DNA from: Metabacillus flavus
Lineage (GTDB): Bacteria; Bacillota; Bacilli; Bacillales; Bacillaceae
Assembly (NCBI RefSeq): GCF_018283675.1
Contig: NZ_JAGVRK010000001.1
Span: forward strand, 3,472,001 to 3,536,000
DNA length: 64,000 nucleotides
Reading direction: 5' to 3'
Shown: positions 27,111 to 36,465 of the stretch, in pieces
Position numbering within the stretch: position 1 is the first letter of the stretch
Layout of the letters: each line of letters opens with the position of its first letter
Program-made: the position numbers and the translations under genes
The notes under the pieces: model-generated
Told to the model about the DNA's origin: nothing
Database searches by the model: none
The model's input: the letters and a program-made list of their open reading frames with translations, nothing else

Positions 27111-27482
27111 TTACATCCGCTGATTATGTGCCGGTTTTCTTTTGGATCGCTCCTTTAACAGGAACAGCACAATGATTGCAGCTCCTATTGCAACGAGTCC
27201 GACGATTCCTCCCAAAAACCATTCACCTTGTCTGATTGCTTCTATTGAACCAAGTCCTCCTCCTAATGCTATGCTCGCGGTAAAAAAACCTCCTCCCCAA
27301 TCTCCTGCTTTGCCATCACTCCATGTCATCAGAATAAATCCTAAACACCCAAGAACCAATGAAATACAATAAACAAGCATTTCCCAGCTGTCAGACTGAA
27401 ACATGGCAATAAAGGCCGCAAATCCAACTATTCCGCAAAACAAGCCAATCAAAGGTTTTTCCAAACAGCCTAAACAGCCCAT
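27111..27482 (-). CDS. Hypothetical glycine-rich membrane protein
   Basis: A 123-residue protein with about four hydrophobic helices and a basic C-terminal tail (KERSKRK). The N-terminus MGCLGCLEKP carries two cysteines. The ATG at 27482 is preceded by GGGGGG; an upstream TTG at 27539 lacks a ribosome site. No family is recognised. It resembles the neighbouring 118-residue membrane protein only in size and composition. Confidence 0.6.
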   Translation of the reverse strand: MGCLGCLEKPLIGLFCGIVGFAAFIAMFQSDSWEMLVYCISLVLGCLGFILMTWSDGKAGDWGGGFFTASIALGGGLGSIEAIRQGEWFLGGIVGLVAIGAAIIVLFLLKERSKRKPAHNQRM

Positions 27483-27548
27483 TCCCTTCCCCCCGCCAGT
27501 TAAAATCCCAAATTTTATTCCCTGTATTTTACTTTTCAAAACAAATAA

Positions 27549-27570
27549 GCATCCGGAAATATCCAGATGC
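27549..27570 (-). terminator. Probable terminator of prfB
   Basis: GCATCTGGA and TCCGGATGC arms are followed by TTATTTGTTTT on the minus strand, nine bases after prfB. Confidence 0.6.
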
Positions 27571-27578
27571 CATCATGC

Positions 27579-28677
27579 TTATAGTTTTGATCTCAAGTAT
27601 GAATCAATAAACGGATCAAGCTCTCCGTCCATTACTGCGTGGACGTTGCCAATCTCAGTGCTTGTTCTGTGGTCTTTCACCATAGAATATGGGTGGAAAA
27701 CGTAAGAACGGATTTGGCTTCCCCAGCCAATATCTTTTTGCTCTCCGCGGATTTCAGCAAGCTGTGCTTCCTGCTCCTCAATTTTCTTTTGATAGAGCTT
27801 GGCTTTCAGCATTTTCATTGCATGCTCGCGGTTTTTAATCTGGGAACGCTCGGTTTGGCAAGATACAACGACGTTGGTCGGAAGATGGGTAATCCGCACG
27901 GCTGAATCTGTTGTATTGATATGCTGCCCGCCGGCTCCACTCGCACGGTACGTATCTACCTTTAAGTCCTCGGTACGGATTTCAATTTCAATTTCTTCAT
28001 TGAATTCCGGCATGATTTCACAGGACACGAATGACGTGTGCCGGCGTCCTGAGGAGTCAAATGGAGAAATACGGACAAGCCGGTGAACCCCTTTTTCCGC
28101 TTTTAGGTATCCATAAGCATTATGCCCTTTTATTAAAAGAGTAACGGATTTAATACCTGCTTCATCACCAGGGAGGTAATCAAGCGTCTCCACCTTAAAG
28201 CCTCTCTTCTCCGCCCATCTTGTATACATGCGAAGAAGCATCGAACCCCAGTCCTGAGACTCCGTTCCGCCAGCTCCTGGATGAAGCTCAAGAATCGCAT
28301 TGCTTTTATCATAAGGCTCGCTCAGAAGCAATTGAAGTTCAAAATCGTTCATTTTCCCGGTCAGTTCCTTCAGTTCAGAGGCAAGCTCCTCCTGAAGATC
28401 ATCTTCCGGCTCCTCTTTTAAAAGCTCATGTGTAATGGTCAGATTCTCATATGATTCACTCATATCCTGGAACTGATTTACTACATCCTTCAAGCCGTTC
28501 GCTTCATTAATAACCACTTGTGCGGCATTTTGGTCGTTCCAGAACGCCGGATGGGCCATTTCCTCATCTAGCTCCTGAATGCGCGCTTCCTTTGAATCGA
28601 GGTCAAAGAGACCCCCTGAATGCCGCTAATCTCTTAGCTGTTTTATCTAATTCCTGACGAATTTCTACTAAATCCAT
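27579..28677 (-). CDS. prfB: Peptide chain release factor 2, with programmed +1 frameshift
   Basis: RF2 recognises UGA and UAA stops. It has the GGQ hydrolysis motif ([15 protein letters not shown]) and an SPF-type stop-recognition loop region ([12 protein letters not shown]). The first 24 codons start at ATG 28677 and end at an in-frame TGA (28603-28605). Ribosomes must slip +1 on CTT-TGA-C, giving [14 protein letters not shown] and a 365-residue product. An internal Shine-Dalgarno AGGGGG (28612-28617) lies three bases before the slippery CTT, as in most bacteria. This is autoregulation: low RF2 favours the frameshift. It lies downstream of secA as in B. subtilis. Confidence 0.97.
28602..28617 (-). 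promoter_or_regulatory. prfB recoding site
   Basis: The minus strand reads AGGGGG, TCT, CTT, TGA, C: an internal Shine-Dalgarno, a three-base spacer, the slippery codon, the RF2-decoded stop and the favoured following C. Confidence 0.95.
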
Positions 28678-28789
28678 TTCAGTCACCTCGGTAAGTTTTT
28701 AAGCTACTGTTAAACATAAACCACAGGGGTCGAAAAGTCCAGTGAGGGCAGAAAAACAGCCCGGGTATGATTCATTTAAACCGTGCCTG

Positions 28790-29725
28790 TTAAGAGCATT
28801 CCCTCAAAAATGAAATGACTCTCTCTTCATATTCCTGCTTATTTAATCTATATGCTTCAATGTGGCCGCCCATTTCCGGCTGCCACAGATCGATTCCGTC
28901 ATTAATCTGCTTCATTCTCTCGCTTTCCGTACAAGAGATCGCCGGATCGTTTTTCGCATGAATGATCATGATTTTCTTATCTCTAGTTTGCCTTACAACC
29001 TCGATCGGTTTAACGAGATGAGGCTTAAAGCCGAGAAAATTAAGCTTCGTTACATAGGAGGATACTCTTCCAATAAACCGCGGCAGCTTCGTCCAGTATT
29101 GAAATGAATCCAAAACATAGGAATCGAGACTTGCGAATGGGCTGTCCGCGATAATTCCTTTCACATCCTCATGCATACAGCCTGCAAGAAGAGAGGTGCT
29201 TGCCCCCATGGACCAGCCGATTAAGACAATGTGATCCATTTTTTTCTCTGTTTTCACAAATTCAATCGCTCCATTTAAATCGAGCTGTTCCTTAAAGGCA
29301 ATCGTCGTTTCATTTCCGTCGGACTCTCCGGCATTTCTAAAATCATACATTAATACATTGTAGCCTTGCGATTGAAATACTTTAACAAGATCAAAAATCG
29401 GAAATGGCATATTATAACGGTTCAGCCCGTAAGCATGTGAAAATACAACAACCTTGCTGCTGTTCTCAGCCGGCATCCACCAGCCCTTTAAAGATAATCC
29501 ATCCGAGCTTGTAAATTGAACCTCTTCAGTCCGAATTCCGTAATTCTCAGGATGTTTTTTCAGAGCAATTTTAGGAGGATGCATCGCCCTCCATATAATA
29601 TATGAACTCAATCCATAAAACGCGTTCGCTGCAACTATTCCTAAACCCGATCCAACAAAGGCCGCTCTTCTCCAGCGGTTTTGCCTTTGTCTCACTGGGA
29701 GTACTGCATGCTGTTCCACTTTCAC
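28790..29725 (-). CDS. Membrane-anchored alpha/beta hydrolase
   Basis: A 311-residue protein with one N-terminal helix (about residues 23-45) and an alpha/beta-hydrolase domain facing outward or peripheral. The nucleophile motif GWSMGAS lies near residue 170, a likely acid in HAKNDPAI and the histidine in MGGHIEAY. It resembles YqkD-type Bacillus hydrolases (a DUF-level group). Substrate unknown. It is monocistronic, inserted between prfB and secA on the same strand. Confidence 0.8.
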   Translation of the reverse strand: MKVEQHAVLPVRQRQNRWRRAAFVGSGLGIVAANAFYGLSSYIIWRAMHPPKIALKKHPENYGIRTEEVQFTSSDGLSLKGWWMPAENSSKVVVFSHAYGLNRYNMPFPIFDLVKVFQSQGYNVLMYDFRNAGESDGNETTIAFKEQLDLNGAIEFVKTEKKMDHIVLIGWSMGASTSLLAGCMHEDVKGIIADSPFASLDSYVLDSFQYWTKLPRFIGRVSSYVTKLNFLGFKPHLVKPIEVVRQTRDKKIMIIHAKNDPAISCTESERMKQINDGIDLWQPEMGGHIEAYRLNKQEYEERVISFLRECS

Positions 29726-29894
29726 ATTATCCTTTCTACTATCGTTTACACGTTTATATCGCCAGAATCTATTAGTTTTATAGTATCATTGTAAATTTTT
29801 CGTAAAGAACATTAGTATACAACATGTTTAAGGATTTTGCCAATTTTCGACACATGAAGGGATTGATTTTCCTGGATTAGATAAGTTGGGGATC

Positions 29895-29990
29895 GTTTGT
29901 CTGACAATTCCGTCTGATAAACCCCGGTTCCGCCCGTTTGTCTGACAATTTCGTCTGACAATCCATAATCTCACTCGTTCGTCTGAAAAA
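29895..29990. repeat. Direct repeat, 41-base period, three copies
   Basis: Units begin at 29895, 29936 and 29977 with GTTTGTCTGAC, GTTTGTCTGAC and GTTCGTCTGAA. The first two share about 26 bases with few differences, and GTCTGA recurs inside each. Confidence 0.75.
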
Positions 29991-30011
29991 CCTTAGCAAC
30001 CCATACAGAGC

Positions 30012-30048
30012 AAAAAAAACAAGACCTATTCCGCAGAATAGGTCTTGG
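30012..30048 (-). terminator. Terminator of secA
   Basis: An AAGACCTATTC/GAATAGGTCTT stem is followed by a T-run on the minus strand. Confidence 0.9.
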
Positions 30049-30058
30049 TTGATACTAT

Positions 30059-32568
30059 TTATTTCCCGCAGCAATTCTTATACTTTTTGCCGCTGCCGCA
30101 TTCACACATTTCATTGCGGCCGATTTCAACGACTTTGCGGGTTGGTTTTTTCTTTGGGGCTTCATCGCCTTCTTTAGGATGAACGGCAGTTTGGCCTTTA
30201 GCCACTTCTTCACGCTCAAGGTTGTTGCGGATTTCTGCTTTCATGACATATTTTGCTACGTCTTCTTCTATAGAAGCGATCATAGCTTCAAACATCGCGA
30301 AACCTTCCATTTGGTACTCGCGGAGAGGATCGTTTTGACCGTAAGCACGGAGATGGATTCCCTGACGAAGGTGATCCATGGCATCGATGTGATCCATCCA
30401 TTTGGAATCAACCGCACGAAGAACGATAACTTTTTCAAACTCACGCATTTGCTCAAGTCCGAACGCTTCTTCCTTCATGTCGTACTTAGCTTTGATTTTG
30501 GCCAGGATGACTTCTTCAATTTCTTCCGTATCCTTGCCGCGGATTTCGTTCAGTTCGAGTACGCCTTCATCCAGATAGCTGGAATTTACGAATTCAACGA
30601 GTCCTTCGAAATCCCACTCTTCCTCCACTACCTCTTTCGGAGTGTAAAGGGCAACCGTACGCACAATAGTTGATTTGATCATTTCTTCTACAATGCCGCG
30701 AAGATTTTCGGAATCCAGCACATCAAAGCGCTGTTTGTAGATGACTTCACGCTGCTGACGCAGAACATCATCGTATTGAAGAAGCTGTTTACGGGCATCG
30801 AAGTTATTGCCCTCCACACGTTTTTGAGCAGATTCGACTGCACGAGAAACCATTTTGCTCTGGATTGGCTGAGTATCATCCATCCCAAGGCGGTCCATCA
30901 TGTTCATCATATTTTCAGAGCCGAAACGGCGCATTAGTTCATCTTCCATGGATAGATAGAATTGCGTAATACCAGGATCTCCCTGACGTCCGGAACGTCC
31001 GCGGAGCTGGTTATCGATCCGGCGTGATTCATGGCGCTCGGTGCCGACTACTGCCAGACCGCCAAGTTCTCTAACACCCTCACCAAGCTTAATATCGGTA
31101 CCGCGTCCTGCCATGTTTGTCGCAATGGTTACAGCGCCTTTTTGACCGGCAAGCTCGATGATTTCAGCTTCGCTTGCATGGTTTTTCGCATTCAGGACAC
31201 TGTGCGGCACGCCTTTTTTCTTCAAATGCTGGGAAATAAGCTCTGACGTTTCCACCGCCACGGTTCCGACGAGAACCGGCTGGCCGACAGCATGGCGCTG
31301 TGCCACTTCCTCAACAACTGCAAGGAATTTCCCCTGCATGGAACGATATACTAGATCCGCACGGTCATCACGGACGATGTCGCGGTTTGTTGGAATAGCC
31401 ACAACGTGCATGTTATAGATGTTGCGGAACTCTTCTTCCTCAGTTTTCGCTGTACCTGTCATACCGGCAAGCTTTTTATACATACGGAAGTAGTTTTGGA
31501 AGGTAATTGTTGCAAGCGTCATGCTTTCATTTTGGATATCAAGGCCTTCTTTTGCCTCAATCGCCTGATGAAGGCCTTCGCTGTAGCGGCGGCCCTTCAT
31601 TAAACGCCCGGTAAAGGAGTCAACGATGACAACCTCACCGTCCTGAACGACATAATCTACGTCGTTCTGCATAACTACCTGGGCTTTCAGCGCCTGGTTA
31701 ATGTGGTGATTCAGCGTAACATGAGAAATATCAAACAGATTTTCAATGCCAAACGCGCGTTCAGCCTTTGTAATCCCATCCTCTGTAAGCTGTACACCTT
31801 TTGTTTTGATATCAAATGTATAGTCATCTTCAAGCTTCAGCATGCGCACAAACGCATTAGCCTGCATGTATAGCTTCGTTGATTTGGCAGCCTGTCCGGA
31901 AATAATCAGCGGGGTACGCGCTTCATCGACAAGAATGGAGTCGACCTCATCAATGATGGCATAATTGAGCGGACGCTGAACCATTTCTTCTTTATAAAGG
32001 ACCATGTTGTCGCGCAAATAATCGAAGCCGAGTTCGTTATTCGTTGAGTACGTGATATCAGCGGCATACGCTGCACGCTTCTCATCTTTTGTAAGCTGAT
32101 TCAGGTTCAAGCCAACGGTCAGACCTAAAAATTCATAGATCCTTCCCATTTCAACGGCATCACGGCTAGCCAAGTATTCATTGACTGTAACGATATGCAC
32201 GCCTTCTCCTGATAATGCATTTAAATAAACCGGCATAGTGGAAGTCAATGTTTTACCTTCCCCGGTTTTCATTTCAGATATATTTCCTTCATGAAGGGCA
32301 ATCCCCCCATGAGCTGAACTTTAAATGGATACATGCCTGTTACGCGGCGTGAAGCTTCGCGTACGACAGCAAATGCTTCATTAAGGAGGCTGTCTAGCTT
32401 TTCTCCTTTTTCAATACGTTGCTTAAATTCAGTCGTTTTAGCCTGAAGAGCCTCATCTGTGAGCTGTTCCATCTGAGTACCCAGCGCATCTATTTCATTC
32501 GCTATTTTTTCGTAGCGGTTCACTGTGCGTTTATTTGGATCGAACACTTTATTCAAGATTCCAAGCAT
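30059..32568 (-). CDS. secA: Preprotein translocase ATPase SecA, one-base frameshift in the sequence
   Basis: SecA drives proteins through SecYEG. The start is ATG 32568 (opening [13 protein letters not shown]) behind GAGGAGCG. The N-terminal frame breaks just after QLMGG; the other frame resumes [18 protein letters not shown]. The Walker A (GEGKT) and DEAD box ([13 protein letters not shown]) follow. The C-terminus [13 protein letters not shown] is the zinc-binding SecB/lipid contact motif. Restoring one G to the six-G run (plus-strand C-run 32303-32308) gives a full 836-residue protein. SecA is essential, so a sequencing or assembly error is the likely reason; otherwise the whole gene looks normal. 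Confidence 0.95.
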
Positions 32569-32744
32569 ATAAAAACGCTCCTCTGCTGTTAAATATCTAA
32601 CCGTTCTCTTACAAAATTTGAAAACACATAGAACTATCGTTAATTCTAACACTATTCAATGCTGTGGACAACATTATCCGGGGGCATCAGTAAAGAATTG
32701 GAAGAGTAAAACGCTTCATTTTTTCTGAAGGTGCTTTTAAGCAT

Positions 32745-32781
32745 AAAAAAACTGCCGGCTCTGCACAAAACCGGCAGTCTT
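32745..32781 (-). terminator. Terminator of arcA
   Basis: An ACTGCCGG/CCGGCAGT stem is followed by a T-run on the minus strand, just after the stop. Confidence 0.85.
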
Positions 32782-32783
32782 TC

Positions 32784-34061
32784 TTATAAATTATCCCTTA
32801 CAATCGGCATGCTCATACAGCGCGGGCCGCCCCTTCCCCTGGAAAGCTCGGAGCTTGGAATATCAATCACTTCGATGCCATGCTCCCGCATAATCCGATT
32901 CGAAACGTAGTTCCGGTTATAGGTCACGACCACACCCGGAGCAATTGCAAGCGTATTGGAACCATCATTCCACTGCTCTCTTGCTGCAACAATTGCATCA
33001 CCGCCGCCGCATGGAATGAGTGTGACATCGTCTAAATCAAGAACTTCCTTTAACGTTTCAATCAAATTCGTCCGGGTGGAAATGGCCACCCTGTTAGGAT
33101 CTTCATCATGCTTTTCCAGAATGTAAATGTTCATTTCACCCGCTGGCCCCTGAATCGCAGGATGAATCGTGAACTTATCATAATCCACCATGGTGAAAAC
33201 CGTGTCCAAATGCATGAATGCCCTGGACTTAGGAATCTCAATTGCAATGACTTTTTTAATCTGATCCTGCTTTTCGAACAGGTTCAGAGCAAGTCTTTCA
33301 ATACCGCGCGCAGATGTTCTTGCACTCACTCCAATCGCAAGAGTGTCTTTGCTCAAGACGAGCTCATCCCCTCCCTCAACGGGAAAATCATAATCCCTGC
33401 CGAGCCATACAGGGATCTCCTCAGAAGCAAAGCGAGGATGATAACGGATAATATAGTCCATAAAAAGCGACTCCCTGCGCCGTGCGCCTTCATGCATTTT
33501 ATTAATGGTTAAGCCATTTCCAATTACCGCTGCAGGATCTCTCGTGAAATACAAATTCGGCATGGGATCCAAATAAAAAGGGTACTGTTCCGTCATAAAT
33601 TCATATAAATGACGTTTCCGTCCTTTATCAATCTCAGACGTCCTTACACCTGACATAATTTTTGGAATCAGCTGACCGCCAGGCAAATCAAGAAGAAACT
33701 CTTTCAGGCTTTCACTTGCCCCATTGATATTCGACTTGCTCTCTTTTAATAGCTGATCAACAAAATCCTCTTTTGCATTTCCATAATGAAGAGCTTCTTC
33801 TGCAAGCTTCTCCAGATAGAGAACCTCCACTCCCTGATCTTTAAGGGTTTCGGCAAATATATCGTGTTCCTCCTGAATGACAGGCAGATAAGGAATATCA
33901 TCAAATAGCAATTTATGTAAAAGCTCCGGTGTTAAATTTTCTACTTCTCTTCCTGGGCGGTGAAGCATCACCGTTCTTAAGGTTCCTATTTCAGACGTTA
34001 CATTTAATTTTCCAGTTCCAGTTCCAGTTCCAGCAGCTGCAGCTAGTAGCATTTTATCCAA
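32784..34061 (-). CDS. arcA: Arginine deiminase
   Basis: A 425-residue cytoplasmic enzyme that converts arginine to citrulline and ammonia. It has the family sequences: [12 protein letters not shown] near residue 34, [10 protein letters not shown] near 167, [10 protein letters not shown] near 288 and the catalytic cysteine in [11 protein letters not shown] near the C-terminus. The start is TTG 34061, about nine bases after GGGGG. Residues 10-17 form a GTGTGTG stretch encoded by a hexanucleotide repeat, ahead of the usual start of the fold. No arcB, arcC or arcD is adjacent, so it stands alone rather than in the usual ADI operon. Confidence 0.95.
   Translation of the reverse strand: MDKMLLAAAAGTGTGTGKLNVTSEIGTLRTVMLHRPGREVENLTPELLHKLLFDDIPYLPVIQEEHDIFAETLKDQGVEVLYLEKLAEEALHYGNAKEDFVDQLLKESKSNINGASESLKEFLLDLPGGQLIPKIMSGVRTSEIDKGRKRHLYEFMTEQYPFYLDPMPNLYFTRDPAAVIGNGLTINKMHEGARRRESLFMDYIIRYHPRFASEEIPVWLGRDYDFPVEGGDELVLSKDTLAIGVSARTSARGIERLALNLFEKQDQIKKVIAIEIPKSRAFMHLDTVFTMVDYDKFTIHPAIQGPAGEMNIYILEKHDEDPNRVAISTRTNLIETLKEVLDLDDVTLIPCGGGDAIVAAREQWNDGSNTLAIAPGVVVTYNRNYVSNRIMREHGIEVIDIPSSELSRGRGGPRCMSMPIVRDNL
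34010..34034. repeat. Hexanucleotide repeat at the start of arcA
   Basis: About four copies of TTCCAG in tandem encode the GTGTGTG stretch of ArcA. The unit is a multiple of three, so copy-number change would alter length but not frame. Confidence 0.8.
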
Positions 34062-34204
34062 TACGTTCTGCCCCCTTTTGCTCTTTTAATCTGTACCCGG
34101 AATCGATTAAATGTTAACTTGCTAAATTTAATTTTTGCCACCTATCTCATTTATACGTGAAAGATTGAAATTATCCCACACTCCTGTAAGCAAATATCCC
34201 ATCT

Positions 34205-34236
34205 AAAAAAGGCTCAGGATTGACCTGAGCCTTTCA
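34205..34236 (-). terminator. Terminator of the monooxygenase-hypothetical pair
   Basis: A GGCTCAGG/CCTGAGCC stem has a T-run on the minus strand. It overlaps the stop region of the upstream gene. Confidence 0.85.
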
Positions 34237-34588
34237 GCTGGTGATTGGAAAGCAAATCGTTTGCTTCCTTCAAATAATGACAATATGAATCTTTCTCAGG
34301 AACCTCAACATCTTCCAGCGCCTTTTCAATACGCTCGAAGTTGTCAATTAAATGCTCACTTTTCATCCCTCTGGACGTTAAAACGTTGTTCAGCCAAACA
34401 GCATAATCAGTAAAAATTTTAGGCATCTGCGCTTCATAGGCTGTGGCCAGGTGCTTTAAATGATGCTCATTATCTTCACGGCATTTCCGCTTTCCTGTCT
34501 CACCGTATTTTTCAAGCAGTTCAGGGTATTGCTCATATATGCCTTCCACCACTTGCATTATAATTTTATCGGAAATTTGCTTGTTCAC
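34214..34588 (-). CDS. Hypothetical helical protein, coupled to the ABM monooxygenase
   Basis: A 124-residue soluble protein, mostly helical, with a His-rich patch (CREDNEHHLKHLATAY near residues 36-51) that could hold a metal or cofactor. No family is named with confidence; the helical, globin-like pattern is only suggestive. The GTG start overlaps the end of the monooxygenase gene and has GAGGTGG seven bases upstream. The coupled pair points to a shared role, possibly in heme or redox handling. Confidence 0.6.
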   Translation of the reverse strand: MNKQISDKIIMQVVEGIYEQYPELLEKYGETGKRKCREDNEHHLKHLATAYEAQMPKIFTDYAVWLNNVLTSRGMKSEHLIDNFERIEKALEDVEVPEKDSYCHYLKEANDLLSNHQLKGSGQS

Positions 34589-34899
34589 TTAGCGACCACC
34601 TCATACTTTTTCACGGTCGGCACAATGGCTGCAAGCTCTTGATCAGGGTAGTTTTTCTCATGCTCATGCACCTTTTTAAAGGCGTCGCTTTGGACCCATT
34701 TCATATAATAATCTTTCGTTTCCCATTCAATTTGAACCGTAAGCTCTCCCTTTTTCTTTTCATTTTGAAGGAGCTGAAAGGAACGGAAACCTTCATACTG
34801 ATCAACCATTTTCGATCTTGTTTTATAAATGGAAATGACCTCATCTGCTTTATTCTCAGGTACGTTAAATGTAGAATGAACAATATACAACGGTTCCAT
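34585..34899 (-). CDS. ABM-family (HmoA/IsdG-like) monooxygenase
   Basis: A protein of about 104 residues with a dimeric alpha-beta barrel pattern: IVHSTFNVPENKADEV, then YEGFRSFQLLQ and KWVQSDAFKKVHE. This is the antibiotic-biosynthesis-monooxygenase/heme-degrading fold; related Bacillus HmoA and HmoB open heme. The start is unclear. ATG 34899 sits against the AGAGGAG ribosome site, a TTG nine bases later is better spaced, and a TTG at 34923 is also in frame. It is the first gene of a two-gene unit with the coupled hypothetical gene. Confidence 0.7.
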   Translation of the reverse strand: MEPLYIVHSTFNVPENKADEVISIYKTRSKMVDQYEGFRSFQLLQNEKKKGELTVQIEWETKDYYMKWVQSDAFKKVHEHEKNYPDQELAAIVPTVKKYEVVAK

Positions 34900-35018
34900 C
34901 TCCTCTTTTTGTATTCTCTTCAACCTAACATATATTCAGGCTGGAGCATACAACCTTGACAGGAAAGATTTTTCCAATCTAACCTTCAGTATAGGTATGA
35001 GTTACCAATTTCCCACAT

Positions 35019-35055
35019 AAAAAAGAGGCGCAGACTGATCGGCGCCTCTTTCTTG
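35019..35055 (-). terminator. Terminator of hpf
   Basis: An AAGAGGCGCC/GCGCCTCTT stem is followed by a T-run on the minus strand. Confidence 0.85.
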
Positions 35056-35062
35056 TTGAATC

Positions 35063-35632
35063 TTATTCGTTCGGCTCAATCACGCCGTATTTGCCATCTT
35101 TTCTCTTGTAAACAACATTTGTCCGGTTCGATTCTGCATTCGTAAAGACAAAGAAGTTATGACCCAGCATATTCATTTGCAGAATGGCTTCTTCACTATC
35201 CATCGGTTTCAACGTGAAGCGCTTCGTTCTCACGACTTCCATCGTGTCTTCATCTTCCTCCTGAGTCTGAACGGCAGTCGGCGTCTCAACAGGATTCCCA
35301 TTCGCAAACATCAGCTTAGCTGAATCCTGGTCACGAAACTTGCGATTAACCTTTGTTTTGTGCTTTCGAATTTGGCGCTCAAGCTTGTTCGTTACAAGAT
35401 CGATTGCCGCATACATATCCTCATTATGCTCTTCGCCGCGAAGGACGAGATTCGTCATTGGGATTGTAACCTCCACCTTGGATTCCATATCACTGTAGTA
35501 GCTGAGATTCACGTGAACATCTGCATCCACGGACTCCTGAAAGTACCTTTCAAGCTTCCCAATCTTCTTCTCCACGTAATCTCTTAAAGCTGGAGTTACC
35601 TCAATATTTTCCCCTCTGACACTGTATCTCAT
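35063..35632 (-). CDS. hpf: Long-form ribosome hibernation promoting factor
   Basis: A 189-residue protein. The N-terminal HPF/YfiA domain (about 1-100, opening RYSVRGENIEVTPALRDYV) binds the 30S decoding site. The C-terminal domain (about 125-185, VVRTKRFTLKPMDSEEAILQMNMLGHNFFVF) dimerises ribosomes into 100S particles. It corresponds to B. subtilis YvyD. Start ATG behind AAGGAGGAG. A sigma-B-like promoter is visible upstream, fitting its stress induction. It lies in the secA-fliT interval as in B. subtilis. Confidence 0.97.
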   Translation of the reverse strand: MRYSVRGENIEVTPALRDYVEKKIGKLERYFQESVDADVHVNLSYYSDMESKVEVTIPMTNLVLRGEEHNEDMYAAIDLVTNKLERQIRKHKTKVNRKFRDQDSAKLMFANGNPVETPTAVQTQEEDEDTMEVVRTKRFTLKPMDSEEAILQMNMLGHNFFVFTNAESNRTNVVYKRKDGKYGVIEPNE

Positions 35633-35675
35633 TAAAAACTCCTCCTTTGTAAAGGATATGTAAACTTATTTCTAC

Positions 35676-35702
35676 TTTCCCCTCTTGGATTCCTGCTCAA
35701 AC
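35676..35702 (-). promoter_or_regulatory. Possible sigma-B promoter of hpf
   Basis: The minus strand reads GTTTGA, 15 bases, GGGAAA, close to the sigma-B pattern GTTTAA-N12-15-GGGTAT. It is 44 bases before the start codon. The -10 and spacing are not perfect. Confidence 0.4.
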
Positions 35703-35824
35703 GTAAAATTAGTGTGAAGGAATCGTGAAATTTGTAAAATCATGCAGAATGGTTAGGGATTTTGACCTTTTTGAAGGGATAGAGAAGGTATAGCAGCGTG
35801 CTCCAGCCCCCAATGCAGCCCGAA

Positions 35825-35922
35825 ATCGGCTATTATACGGATTTATCGGCTATTATCAGAATTTATCGACCGCAATGAAAATATATCGGCTATTATTTTT
35901 ATATATCGACTTTTCGACAATC
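35825..35922. repeat. 20-base tandem repeat, about five units
   Basis: Units start at 35825, 35845, 35865, 35885 and 35905, each with ATCGGCTATTAT or ATCGAC variants followed by an AT-rich eight-base tail. Confidence 0.85.
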
Positions 35923-35938
35923 TTCAAGACTCATCAAA

Positions 35939-35967
35939 CAAAAAACCGCCTGGATTCCAAGCGGCTA
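35939..35967 (-). terminator. Terminator of the 127-residue hypothetical gene
   Basis: GCCGCTTGG...CCAGGCGG is followed by a T-run on the minus strand, overlapping the stop codon. Confidence 0.7.
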
Positions 35968-36348
35968 TTGCAAGATATACGGCTGAAGCCTTTTTTGTAT
36001 GCCATCTTTCCACAATACAAACACAGGAGCCAGGCGATCTTTTAAATACGTTTCATACGTCAGCGGCTGAAAAAACATAAACTCCAAATGATCCAGTTCA
36101 TTAATGACCTCATCAAACCTTCTGATTTCATGAAGCAGTAACGGATCCTCCTCCGCTACTGAATCCATAATCAGCACGTTTGAACTGTCAATGTGATAAA
36201 AAGCCCTCATAATATCAGAAAAAACCTTTTCTGCCTCTGTCAATTCAAGTTTATGAAAGCTCTCCAGCACATAATCCAGCCCTTCTTGAACTGTGTTCAG
36301 CAAGTGATAATAGAAATGATACAATTCAAAGCGCTCATACGCGTTCAA
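35965..36348 (-). CDS. Hypothetical soluble protein
   Basis: A 127-residue protein rich in aromatic and acidic residues (NAYERFELYHFYYHLLN opening, ELDHLEFMFFQPLTYETYLKDRL). No signal peptide or membrane segment. The frame extends to ATG 36375, but AGGGTGG is well placed for the TTG at 36348; either may be used. No family recognised. It is monocistronic in the hpf-fliT interval. Confidence 0.6.
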   Translation of the reverse strand: MNAYERFELYHFYYHLLNTVQEGLDYVLESFHKLELTEAEKVFSDIMRAFYHIDSSNVLIMDSVAEEDPLLLHEIRRFDEVINELDHLEFMFFQPLTYETYLKDRLAPVFVLWKDGIQKRLQPYILQ

Positions 36349-36465
36349 GTCATCCACCCTCGATATATAGGTCATTTATACTATATTTTATATCGGCTAA
36401 ATGGAGGGATTGTTGATAGCAAGGAGCACATTAGATTAACATTATTATCCAAAAACACTTCATTT

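Larger units (their letters stand above)
29726..30058. other. Intergenic region with a 41-base periodic repeat
   Basis: This gap between secA and the hydrolase gene has no supported gene. It contains the secA terminator and three copies of a GTTTGTCTGACAATTCCGTC-like unit. Confidence 0.6.
35633..35964. other. Intergenic region upstream of hpf with a 20-base tandem repeat
   Basis: A 332-base gap that holds the hpf promoter region and, from 35825 to 35922, an array with a strict 20-base period. No gene recognised. Confidence 0.6.

Noticed and set aside
29895-29990. A CRISPR array
   Set aside because: Only three units, the spacers are not unique sequences of constant CRISPR size, and no cas genes are present.
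29877-30074. A 65-codon minus-strand frame after secA
   Set aside because: It covers the repeat array and the secA terminator, has no ribosome site or family similarity, and looks like chance.
35825-35922. A CRISPR array
   Set aside because: The 20-base period leaves no spacer; it is a simple tandem repeat.
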